Shown here one piece after another: positions 1 through 5,436 of a DNA stretch of 6,265 nucleotides. The notes below the pieces were generated by a model that was given only the letters and a program-made list of their open reading frames with translations, had not been told where the DNA came from and did no database searches. The stretch is from Candidatus Zhuqueibacterota bacterium 4484_188 (lineage in GTDB: Bacteria > Calditrichota > Calditrichia > RBG-13-44-9). The position numbers and the translations under genes were made by a program. Location of the stretch: positions 1 through 6,265 of the forward strand of contig MVCZ01000145.1 in the NCBI GenBank assembly GCA_002049825.1, read 5' to 3'. Numbering within the stretch: position 1 is the first letter of the stretch; every line of letters begins with the position of its first letter.

Positions 1-90
1 CGAATGGTGCTGTTCTGTTTTCGTCCAAACACCATTGGTAAGATATTTAAGAAAGAGGGCATTGAAGGGGCTCTATTATGTTGCATTTAA
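1..90 (+). CDS. Possible 3' end of an upstream gene (partial, unidentified)
   Basis: Frame 1 is open from the window edge to a TAA at 88-90 and would encode about 29 residues, ending in G-A-L-L-C-C-I. It would overlap the start of the next gene by 13 nt, a common arrangement in translationally coupled operons. Frame 2 is also open, to a TGA at about 102-104, so the frame is not certain; frame 3 closes at 37-39. The piece is too short to assign to a family, and no function is proposed. Confidence 0.3.
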   Translation, partial: RMVLFCFRPNTIGKIFKKEGIEGALLCCI

Positions 91-815
91 AGTTAAATTC
101 TGAATGGATTGACCGCTTGTTACCGGATGGTTTTCCATTTCCTTCTTCTACTCTTATTAGTGGTCCGGGTGGTTCTGGTAAACCATTGATTGCCAATTTT
201 TTTGCCGTTGCCTGGTTAAAGAATGGCGGGAGTGTGACCTTCTTGCTGATTAACTCCGATAAAGCGTATGAATTAAAAATGTTGTCTCTGTTTGGTATCC
301 GGGCGCAAGATTATATCGGGCAATTATTTTTTATCGATTTTAATCCCGAGATTGTTAGTATTCAGGAAACCAGCGGCGATTCACTCAGCGCCAATTTACT
401 AAAACCGGACATTTGGGATAAAGCGGTTCTTATCGCCCGGCGAAGACTCGATACCAGGGGTCCGGGAAATTTGCTTTTCGGTGCGGCGCTAAATTTACTT
501 CTTTTCTCGGATACCTATCGTGAGGCGGTGATTGATAAATTAGCGACTTCGCTGCAAAATGATAATTGCATTTTCTCGGTGAGTACCACGGTTTATAAGG
601 AGACTATTTTGATGCTGGAAAATGCTGCTGATAATCTTATGTTCGCTCGCTCGGAAAAACCCATGAAACTTTTTATGAGAATTGAGAGAATGAAGAATGC
701 CGCTTTTCTAAAGGAAGAAGTGGAAGTTCCGCTTTCCGAACAGGAATTGCAAGGCTTGAGAGCTGAAGCGGAGACGGCGCGGAAACATTTGATTCCGATT
801 ATATCGAAAATATGA
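78..815 (+). CDS. KaiC/RAD55-like RecA-superfamily protein with degenerate ATPase motifs
   Basis: This 245-residue protein has the length and layout of a single KaiC/RAD55-type RecA-fold domain. The opening segment (about 7-36, L-N-S-E-W-I-D-R-L-L followed by T-L-I-S-G-P-G-G-S-G-K) matches the family's 'GLDELLGGG...LISGPPGSGKT' start. The C-terminal A-D-N-L-M-F-A-R and R-I-E-R-M-K region (about 184-207) matches its usual end. Key chemistry is altered. The Walker A loop at 29-36 reads GPGGSGKP, keeping Lys35 but with Pro36 where Ser/Thr normally binds Mg2+. The strand where Walker B is expected (about 131-144, NLLFGAALNLLLFS) has no Asp. The position of the catalytic Glu pair reads I-N-S-D-K-A. 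By inference it may bind nucleotide weakly or act as a structural or regulatory partner rather than an ATPase. The ATG is supported by GAAGGGG at 64-70. The YggS-family gene follows after 16 nt, so the two are probably co-transcribed; the functional link is unknown. Confidence 0.8.
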   Translation: MLHLKLNSEWIDRLLPDGFPFPSSTLISGPGGSGKPLIANFFAVAWLKNGGSVTFLLINSDKAYELKMLSLFGIRAQDYIGQLFFIDFNPEIVSIQETSGDSLSANLLKPDIWDKAVLIARRRLDTRGPGNLLFGAALNLLLFSDTYREAVIDKLATSLQNDNCIFSVSTTVYKETILMLENAADNLMFARSEKPMKLFMRIERMKNAAFLKEEVEVPLSEQELQGLRAEAETARKHLIPIISKI

Positions 816-831
816 AAGTGAGGCAATCCCG

Positions 832-1497
832 ATGAATACTCGTAATATCGAACAATCTGTACGGCAAATTATTCAATCTTTACCGGAAAATGTGCTACTG
901 GTTGTTGCTGCGAAAACCAGAACACCGGAAGAAGTTAAAATTGTAATCCGTGCCGGGATAAAAGTTATCGGTTACAATTATGTGCAGGAAGCAGAAAAAA
1001 TGTACCAGGTAATCGGTAACCAGGTTGAGTGGCACATGATCGGACATTTACAGCGCAACAAGGTTAAAAAAGCAGTAAAAATCTTTGATATGATTGAGAC
1101 AGTCGATTCGGTGGAACTTGCCGAACTATTGAATAAAAGATGTAAGTTGGAAAGCAAAATCATGCCAGTCCTGATTGAAATTAATAGCGGAAAAGAATCG
1201 AATAAAACCGGTGTCTTGCCCGAAAAAGTGGATGATCTGATTCTTCAGATCAATCAATTACCAAACCTGCGAATTCAGGGATTGATGACTATGGGACCTC
1301 GTTTTGGTAATCCCGAAGATGCCAGACCATACTTCAGAGCCACCAGGGCAGTTTTCGATCGTATAGCTCAAGCGGGAATTCCGAATGTGGAAATGCGATA
1401 TCTTTCAATGGGAATGAGTAATAGTTATCAGATTGCCATCGAGGAGGGCGCAAATATCGTTCGGATTGGAACATTGTTGTTCGGTAAAAGACAGTAA
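832..1497 (+). CDS. yggS: YggS/PLPBP-family pyridoxal phosphate homeostasis protein
   Basis: The 221-residue product is a full-length member of the YggS/PROSC (PLPBP) family. These are cytosolic single-domain proteins with an alanine-racemase-like TIM barrel that bind pyridoxal 5'-phosphate and buffer its free level, with no known catalytic turnover. Visible landmarks run in the right order: V-V-A-A-K-T-R with the predicted Schiff-base Lys28; G-Y-N-Y-V-Q-E (47-53); W-H-M-I-G-H-L-Q-R-N-K (67-77); the G-L-M-T-M-G-P strand; L-S-M-G-M-S (191-196) and R-I-G-T-L-L-F-G (211-218), which normally hold the PLP phosphate. Two positions differ from the usual consensus: GENYVQE reads GYNYVQE, and the Asp/His after SMGMS is Asn. 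The start follows GTGAGG (818-823) at 8 nt. It sits 16 nt after the KaiC-like gene, which suggests one transcript. The family call is firm; a normal PLP-buffering role is inferred from the family. Confidence 0.92.
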   Translation: MNTRNIEQSVRQIIQSLPENVLLVVAAKTRTPEEVKIVIRAGIKVIGYNYVQEAEKMYQVIGNQVEWHMIGHLQRNKVKKAVKIFDMIETVDSVELAELLNKRCKLESKIMPVLIEINSGKESNKTGVLPEKVDDLILQINQLPNLRIQGLMTMGPRFGNPEDARPYFRATRAVFDRIAQAGIPNVEMRYLSMGMSNSYQIAIEEGANIVRIGTLLFGKRQ

Positions 1498-1511
1498 TTT
1501 TTTGTTTATTT

Positions 1512-1530
1512 AATCGTAAAAAGAACGATT
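1512..1530. other. Short inverted repeat after the YggS-family gene
   Basis: AATCGT (1512-1517) and ACGATT (1525-1530) are perfect 6-base arms around an A-rich 7-base loop, 15 nt beyond the stop codon. The nearby T-run lies before, not after, the hairpin, and the stem is AT-rich, so it is at best a weak terminator or processing hairpin. The rest of 1498-1676 is AT-rich and shows no other gene. Confidence 0.25.
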
Positions 1531-1663
1531 TCTGTTATCATGAAAATTTAAGTGTTTGCTATTATTTTGCATGAATAGATTCTTTTATTTACTTTTTGGG
1601 TTCAATTTATTGAAAATCATTTTTAATGCAATCGGATGCTTACTGAAATAAGATTTACAAATT

Positions 1664-1668
1664 GGAGG
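1664..1668 (+). promoter_or_regulatory. Shine-Dalgarno GGAGG that fixes the start of the SPW-type gene
   Basis: GGAGG lies 8 nt before the ATG at 1677. An in-frame TTG at 1662 would extend the protein by five residues, but this ribosome-binding site would then fall inside the coding region. The ATG at 1677 is therefore the better start. Confidence 0.8.
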
Positions 1669-1676
1669 ACCATAAA

Positions 1677-2009
1677 ATGTGGCAAGGCTTTATCAATTTT
1701 GTTCTGGGACTCTGGTTAGTTATTTCCGGAATTATTGTATATTTACAGATTTCAACAAATTTAATAGTTGTTGGAATTTTGGCTGCCATTTTCGGACTTT
1801 GGGGTTCTAAAAATTGGAAAGGATGGGTAATTGGTACCCTGGGCGTGTGGATATTTTTAAGCGGTATTGTATTCAGACTGCTTTCTTCCTGGAATTTTAT
1901 TATTTCCGGCATAGTAATTGGCATATTGGGACTCTGGTGTGCTTTAGCCCGAAATCATAGAATGAAACCACCCGGGGACACGAAAGACTGGAATGTTCTG
2001 GAAGATTGA
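1677..2009 (+). CDS. SPW-repeat-type four-helix membrane protein
   Basis: The 110-residue protein is very hydrophobic and made of two similar halves. Residues 2-43 (W-Q-G-F-I-N-F-V-L-G-L-W-L, then L-I-V-V-G-I-L ... F-G-L-W-G) are echoed by 46-90 (N-W-K-G-W-V-I-G-T-L-G-V-W, then I-I-S-G-I-V-I-G-I-L-G-L-W). Each half gives two short transmembrane segments (roughly 5-21, 28-43, 50-66, 72-90). A W-x(n)-G-x-W pattern followed by an N-x-I-x-x-G-I-x-x-x-x-x-G-L-W helix resembles the SPW repeat family (PF03779), whose function is unknown. The tail (92-110) is polar and probably outside the bilayer. The start is the ATG at 1677 with GGAGG 8 nt upstream. It stands alone in an AT-rich block, 179 nt after the YggS-family gene and convergent with the small - strand gene. 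The SPW call rests on pattern resemblance; four-helix membrane topology is more certain. Confidence 0.75.
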   Translation: MWQGFINFVLGLWLVISGIIVYLQISTNLIVVGILAAIFGLWGSKNWKGWVIGTLGVWIFLSGIVFRLLSSWNFIISGIVIGILGLWCALARNHRMKPPGDTKDWNVLED

Positions 2010-2261
2010 GATGAAGAAATAATAATCATATTTGACTTTGATACGGAGAATAACACGGGCTAAAAGGTGGTTCGGTAATATAAATCATTATATCAAAAAT
2101 TATTCTGCACTCTGTTTCCTGCTAAGTAGGAAGGAATTGAAGTTCATTGATTGGTGTTCAGGCGAGAAAAGCGTTAATTACTGTTTTTGAGGATCGGGGA
2201 CTGTTTAGAAGGTATTGGAAGTGGAAGCAATAAGGAGTATTTTTCAGTGTGCGAAAAATTG
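2010..2261. other. Convergent intergenic region without a supported gene
   Basis: This 252 nt lies between the ends of the SPW-type gene (+) and the small membrane-protein gene (-). No reading frame on either strand has both a convincing ribosome-binding site and useful length. The only structure seen is a short hairpin at 2116-2132 (TTCCTGC, loop TAA, GTAGGAA: seven pairs with one G-T). It lacks an adjoining T-run, so it does not look like a standard terminator. Confidence 0.4.
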
Positions 2262-2438
2262 TTAATCGAAATAGCTATTCTTTTGATCGCGGCTCCACTT
2301 AAACCATTTTTGTTTCCGGTCTTTAATATGTCCATTTTGGAAAATTGAATAGACAATCATTAATGAGAGTCCGATGAAAAGAATGCCCCAAAACAAGTAC
2401 GGCAATAAAACCTTGAGGCATATTAAAATATTTGACAT
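2262..2438 (-). CDS. Small single-helix membrane protein, 58 residues, function unknown
   Basis: On the - strand an ATG at 2438 opens a 58-codon frame ending in TAA at 2262-2264. It is preceded by a near-perfect Shine-Dalgarno, AAGGAGGA (complement of 2446-2453), at 7 nt spacing. The protein begins M-S-N-I-L-I-C-L-K and has one long hydrophobic stretch (about 5-33, with F-W-G-I-L-F-I-G-L-S-L-M-I-V-Y). A basic, aromatic tail follows (about 36-58, with K-D-R-K-Q-K-W-F-K-W-S-R), ending S-Y-F-D. This is the profile of a bitopic inner-membrane protein, with the positive tail predicted on the cytoplasmic side, or of a small membrane-anchored peptide. It is divergent from the secreted chelatase-like gene (starts 90 nt apart) and convergent with the SPW-type gene. 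I recognise no family. The ribosome-binding site and sensible amino-acid composition make it a real gene candidate despite its size. Confidence 0.68.
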   Translation of the reverse strand: MSNILICLKVLLPYLFWGILFIGLSLMIVYSIFQNGHIKDRKQKWFKWSRDQKNSYFD

Positions 2439-2528
2439 GGCAAGTTCCTCCTTTTCAAAAGTGTTCTTAATAGTTATACAATACTTTGAAATAAATAATT
2501 TATAGAATGATAAGGAGTAATTATTAGA
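2439..2528. promoter_or_regulatory. Divergent promoter region between the small membrane gene and the chelatase-like gene
   Basis: These 90 nt separate two gene starts facing away from each other, so they should hold promoters for both. Each gene has a clear SD here: AAGGAGGA (complement of 2446-2453) for the - gene, and AAGGAG (2512-2517), 11 nt before the ATG, for the + gene. For + transcription, TTCAAA (2454-2459), a 17-nt gap and TACAAT (2477-2482) make a plausible sigma70-like pair. The whole stretch is AT-rich. The SDs are seen directly; the promoter is only a motif match. Confidence 0.4.
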
Positions 2529-3437
2529 ATGAGAAAAATAAATTATTTTAGTTTTATTGTTTTCGTTCTTCTTTTTAGTTTTAATATTGTCTTCAGCCAG
2601 GAAAAGGCTGTTTTACTTATCATAGCTCACGGATCCCCAATGTCAAAATGGAACGATAGGGTACTGAAATTAGAGGACGAAGTGAAAACAATTTTGGCTA
2701 AAAATGAAACAAAACGTTTTGAATCTGTCAGGGTTGCTTTCATGGAATTTGCCGAGCCTTCCATTCATTCAGCTATTAAAGAATTTGAACGTGCAGGAAT
2801 ACAGCGCGTATTTGCTGTGCCCCTGTTTATCGCTCCATCGGGGCATTCGGTGTTTGATATTCCGACTATCCTGGGATTGTATGGCGATTGTGAAATGAGA
2901 GAAAGGATAAAGAAGGAAGGCACAGCAATTGTTCAAACAGAGATAAATATGACGCTCGGACCTACCCTGAGCAGCAGCAATGTGTTAAAGGGAATTATGT
3001 TGACACGGGTTCAGGAATTATCAACAAAACCGGATTCGGAAGCAGTAGTACTTCTGGCTCATGGTGATGACGATTTTTTAACATTTTGGGATTCGATGTG
3101 TCAGGACATTGGTTACTATATTTGCGCTCACACCGGTATTGATTATTTTGATTATGTCTTTGTTGAAGTCGGTCAGGGTTTTTCAAGCCAAGGTGTTCCA
3201 GTCATTTTAAAAGCTGCGGAAAAAAAGTCAAAAACACTTGTTGTCGGATTATATTTGTCGATGGGTACAGATAAGATGGCAAGCTCCCCGGTATTTAATT
3301 TTATGGGGAAGCAGACGAATGTTAAAAACCTCTTTTCAGGTAAAAACATTGTTTTCTCTCCAACCGGTTTATTGCCTGACATCAGAGTGGCGAAGTGGAT
3401 AGTAGATATGGCGAATAGCTGGGTTAACGAGCGTTAG
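2529..3437 (+). CDS. Secreted tandem CbiX-like (sirohydrochlorin cobaltochelatase family) protein
   Basis: A 302-residue protein with a signal peptide: basic start (R2, K3), hydrophobic core (about 7-22) and a likely cut at V-F-S|Q (23/24). The mature part resembles two CbiX-type half-domains in tandem. CbiX/SirB proteins insert Co2+ or Fe2+ into sirohydrochlorin. In the first copy, L-L-I-I-A-H-G-S (His34), F-M-E-F-A-E-P-S-I (71-79) and V-P-L-F-I-A-P-S-G-H-S-V-F-D-I-P (His106) carry both His residues expected to bind metal. The second copy starts V-V-L-L-A-H-G-D-D-D (His178), but the matching later strand (V-V-G-L-Y-L-S-M-G-T-D-K-M, 238-250) has no His. The usual CbiX is cytosolic, so export is unusual; periplasmic CbiK-type chelatases are known in Desulfovibrio. 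A role in metal or tetrapyrrole handling outside the cytoplasm is inferred; no cobalamin or siroheme genes are in the window. The DUF89 gene follows by 33 nt. Confidence 0.85.
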   Translation: MRKINYFSFIVFVLLFSFNIVFSQEKAVLLIIAHGSPMSKWNDRVLKLEDEVKTILAKNETKRFESVRVAFMEFAEPSIHSAIKEFERAGIQRVFAVPLFIAPSGHSVFDIPTILGLYGDCEMRERIKKEGTAIVQTEINMTLGPTLSSSNVLKGIMLTRVQELSTKPDSEAVVLLAHGDDDFLTFWDSMCQDIGYYICAHTGIDYFDYVFVEVGQGFSSQGVPVILKAAEKKSKTLVVGLYLSMGTDKMASSPVFNFMGKQTNVKNLFSGKNIVFSPTGLLPDIRVAKWIVDMANSWVNER

Positions 3438-3470
3438 GACTTTGAACAAATACAAGAGGATATCTGATTA

Positions 3471-4367
3471 ATGATTGTTTCTTTAGACTGTATTCCCTGC
3501 ACCGTCAATAGCTTTTTACGACTCATAAAAACCGGAATGCTCCCGGAAGAATCAAAAGAAGCGGCAATGCGCCGTCTGCTGGCGTTTCTTTCCCGGGCGG
3601 ATTTCCGGCAGTCTCCCCCGGCACTGGGTAGGGAAATGCACCGCATGATTCGCGAAGAACTCAATAATTCCGATCCCTACCGGGAAATCAAAGAAAAATA
3701 CAACCGCATGATGTTGGATTTGCAACCGCAATTCGAAAATCAGATAGAAACTTCTACTGATTCTTTCGATACCGCCATGCGGCTGGCAGTCGCCGGGAAC
3801 GTCATCGATTTTGGACCGCAGGCGCAAATGGATATTATGGAAACGATAAACCGGGTAACACGGGCACAATTTGCTATTGATGATTCACAACAGTTGAGAG
3901 ATGATCTGAAGTCTGCCAGAACCCTGCTTTATCTCGGCGACAATTGCGGTGAAATTGTGATGGACAAGCTGTTTTTACAAACCCTTGGTCTTCCCGAAAT
4001 GTATTTTGCCGTTCGCGGCGGACCGATTATTAATGATGTGACCATCGAAGATGCGAAATTGGTGGGGATGGAAGATGTTGCTACCGTCATTACCACCGGG
4101 GACGATTCGCCGGGTGTCGTTTGGGAAACCGCATCGGATGAATTTAAAGCCATATTCAATGAAGCGGATGTCATTATATCCAAAGGTCAGGGGAATTTAG
4201 AAGGTCTCATTGATGTTCCGCAAAACATCTATTTTCTGCTGGTGATAAAATGTGATTTAGTTGGCGAACTGGTCGAAACCGGTGTGGGAGAATTTGTGAT
4301 AAAGAGAAGTCCTTCACAGGAGTACAAATCTAAAGAAATTACCCCTACTGAAAAGGAAGTTTTGTAA
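3471..4367 (+). CDS. DUF89/ARMT1-like metal-dependent phosphatase
   Basis: The 298-residue protein matches the DUF89 family (PF01937). Members act as Mn2+/Ni2+/Co2+-dependent phosphatases that remove damaged or surplus phosphometabolites; the human member ARMT1 is in this fold. It has an N-terminal C-x-x-C (Cys7, Cys10; D-C-I-P-C), typical of the prokaryotic subgroup. A helical domain follows, then A-G-N-V-I-D-F-G (108-115), the core G-D-N-C-G-E (156-161, with metal ligands Asp157 and Asn158), R-G-G-P-I-I-N-D-V-T-I-E-D-A (182-195, a third acidic ligand probably Asp189 or Asp194) and S-K-G-Q-G-N-L-E (237-244). All core motifs are present and the length is normal, so it should be active. The substrate cannot be told from sequence. 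The start has AAGAGGA (3454-3460) 10 nt upstream. It probably shares a transcript with the chelatase-like gene 33 nt before it. GC content is visibly higher than in the AT-rich block upstream. Confidence 0.92.
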   Translation: MIVSLDCIPCTVNSFLRLIKTGMLPEESKEAAMRRLLAFLSRADFRQSPPALGREMHRMIREELNNSDPYREIKEKYNRMMLDLQPQFENQIETSTDSFDTAMRLAVAGNVIDFGPQAQMDIMETINRVTRAQFAIDDSQQLRDDLKSARTLLYLGDNCGEIVMDKLFLQTLGLPEMYFAVRGGPIINDVTIEDAKLVGMEDVATVITTGDDSPGVVWETASDEFKAIFNEADVIISKGQGNLEGLIDVPQNIYFLLVIKCDLVGELVETGVGEFVIKRSPSQEYKSKEITPTEKEVL

Positions 4368-4400
4368 AGAAATGCGAGCGATATTTTTAGAGCAGGGAGG

Positions 4401-4410
4401 TTCTCGAGAA
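4401..4410. other. Perfect 10-bp palindrome TTCTCGAGAA
   Basis: The 96-nt gap between the DUF89 and aminotransferase genes contains TTCTCGAGAA, which reads the same on both strands. Such a site could bind a dimeric regulator, but it occurs once here and 10-bp palindromes arise by chance. The gene's own SD, GGAG (4452-4455), sits 8 nt before the ATG at 4464. Confidence 0.2.
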
Positions 4411-4463
4411 GGTTTTTCATAAAATAAAAAAATGAGTAAAGGGTAAAGAATGGAGATAGTGAA

Positions 4464-5408
4464 ATGAATAGTTTTTCCCGTGCATCAGAACGGGTACTAA
4501 AGATACCCAAATCAGCCATCCACGAAATGACCCGGTTGTCGAAAGAAATTGAAGATGTAGCCTTTTTGTCCTGGGCCAAACCAACCTCCGGGGCGCCGGA
4601 ACACATACGAAAGGCAGCTATCGAAGCGCTGAATGAAAAACTGGTTGATGGCTACTCGGAAAGCATGGGACTGTTAAAACTGCGTGAGACAATCGTTGAA
4701 AAGCTTTCCAGAGATAATCATATCTATGCCAATCCATCTCAAATCATTGTAACCACCGGAGCCATTGAAGGCTTGTCTGCTGCTATTATGGCAATCGTCG
4801 ACCCGGGGGATGAGGTTATTCTTCCTTCTCCTACCTATTCGACCCATGTTAATCAGGTCGTTCTGGCATCGGCAAAACCGGTTTTTGTTCCTCTGATTGA
4901 AGAAGAAGGATTTATCTTAGATATTGAGGGAATAAAAAAAGCCATCACAGCCAAGACAAAGGCTATTATATATTGTTCGCCGAGTAATCCGTCGGGAACG
5001 GTTTTCACCGAAAACCATCTCCGCCAGTTGGCTGAAATTGCCCTGGATCATAATCTTATGGTAATCACCGACGAGGCTTACGAATATTTTACTTTCGATG
5101 GACAGACTCATTTCAGTATTGCTTCTATTCCGGAAATGCGTAAAAATGCAGTGAGCACCTTTACCTTCACCAAAACTTATGCTATGACCGGTTGGCGAGT
5201 CGGTTATTTGCACGCTCACGAAGAGCTGATTCCCCAAATCAACAAAGCACACATTCCCTTTACTATTTGTGCGCCGGTTATTTCACAATATGCCGCCCTG
5301 GCAGCTTTGCAGGGATCACAGGATTGCATCACAGAGTTTAGGAATAAATACAAATCAGCCAGGGACCTGATGTGTGCAAGATTAGACCGAGGTTTACATA
5401 TCCATTGA
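4464..5408 (+). CDS. Class I/II PLP-dependent aminotransferase, truncated at the C-terminus
   Basis: A fold-type I aminotransferase (PF00155, AspC-like). The PLP-binding core is complete: T-T-G-A-I-E-G-L (97-104), P-T-Y-S (123-126), S-P-S-N-P-S-G-T (172-179, Asn175), D-E-A-Y-E (203-207; Asp203, Tyr206) and T-F-T-K-T-Y-A-M-T-G-W-R-V-G-Y (234-248), with Schiff-base Lys237 and phosphate-binding Arg245. The frame ends at residue 314, just after R-D-L-M-C-A-R-L-D-R, where relatives normally continue about 75 residues through the C-terminal small domain with the carboxylate-binding Arg (Arg386 in aspartate aminotransferase). The missing domain is not found in another frame, because the next gene starts 28 nt later. 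A deletion is therefore likelier than a simple frameshift. The product is probably inactive or altered, and may be a pseudogene or an assembly error. Substrate cannot be named; the N-terminal segment (S-W-A-K-P-T-S-G-A-P-E-H-I) aligns with the usual substrate-side 'GxPDFDTPEHI' region. Confidence 0.85.
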   Translation: MNSFSRASERVLKIPKSAIHEMTRLSKEIEDVAFLSWAKPTSGAPEHIRKAAIEALNEKLVDGYSESMGLLKLRETIVEKLSRDNHIYANPSQIIVTTGAIEGLSAAIMAIVDPGDEVILPSPTYSTHVNQVVLASAKPVFVPLIEEEGFILDIEGIKKAITAKTKAIIYCSPSNPSGTVFTENHLRQLAEIALDHNLMVITDEAYEYFTFDGQTHFSIASIPEMRKNAVSTFTFTKTYAMTGWRVGYLHAHEELIPQINKAHIPFTICAPVISQYAALAALQGSQDCITEFRNKYKSARDLMCARLDRGLHIH

Positions 5409-5436
5409 TTCGGATCAAAAAGGAAATAAGAAAATA

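Noticed and set aside
1567..1595. Possible promoter TTGCAT-17 nt-TACTTT before the SPW-type gene
   Set aside because: Both boxes are poor matches in very AT-rich DNA, where such pairs are expected by chance.
1655..1924. 89-residue - strand frame opposite the SPW-type gene
   Set aside because: It is antisense to a clear membrane-protein gene with its own SD; its Pro/Ile/Thr-rich sequence is the mirror of hydrophobic codons.
2174..2356. 60-residue - strand frame in the convergent intergenic region
   Set aside because: It overlaps the 58-residue small membrane gene in a different frame, has no Shine-Dalgarno, and its composition is not protein-like. The gene at 2262-2438 explains the region better.
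2432..2437. TTGACA, a perfect -35 hexamer on the + strand
   Set aside because: It overlaps the start codon of the - strand small gene, and no -10 box is found at 16-18 nt downstream.
3552..3869. 105-residue - strand frame inside the DUF89 gene
   Set aside because: It lies antisense to conserved DUF89 coding sequence, with no ribosome-binding site or recognisable motif.
4229..4606. 125-residue - strand frame across the DUF89/aminotransferase gap
   Set aside because: It is antisense to the ends of two well-supported genes. The central hydrophobic part comes from AT-rich intergenic DNA, and no convincing start signal was seen.
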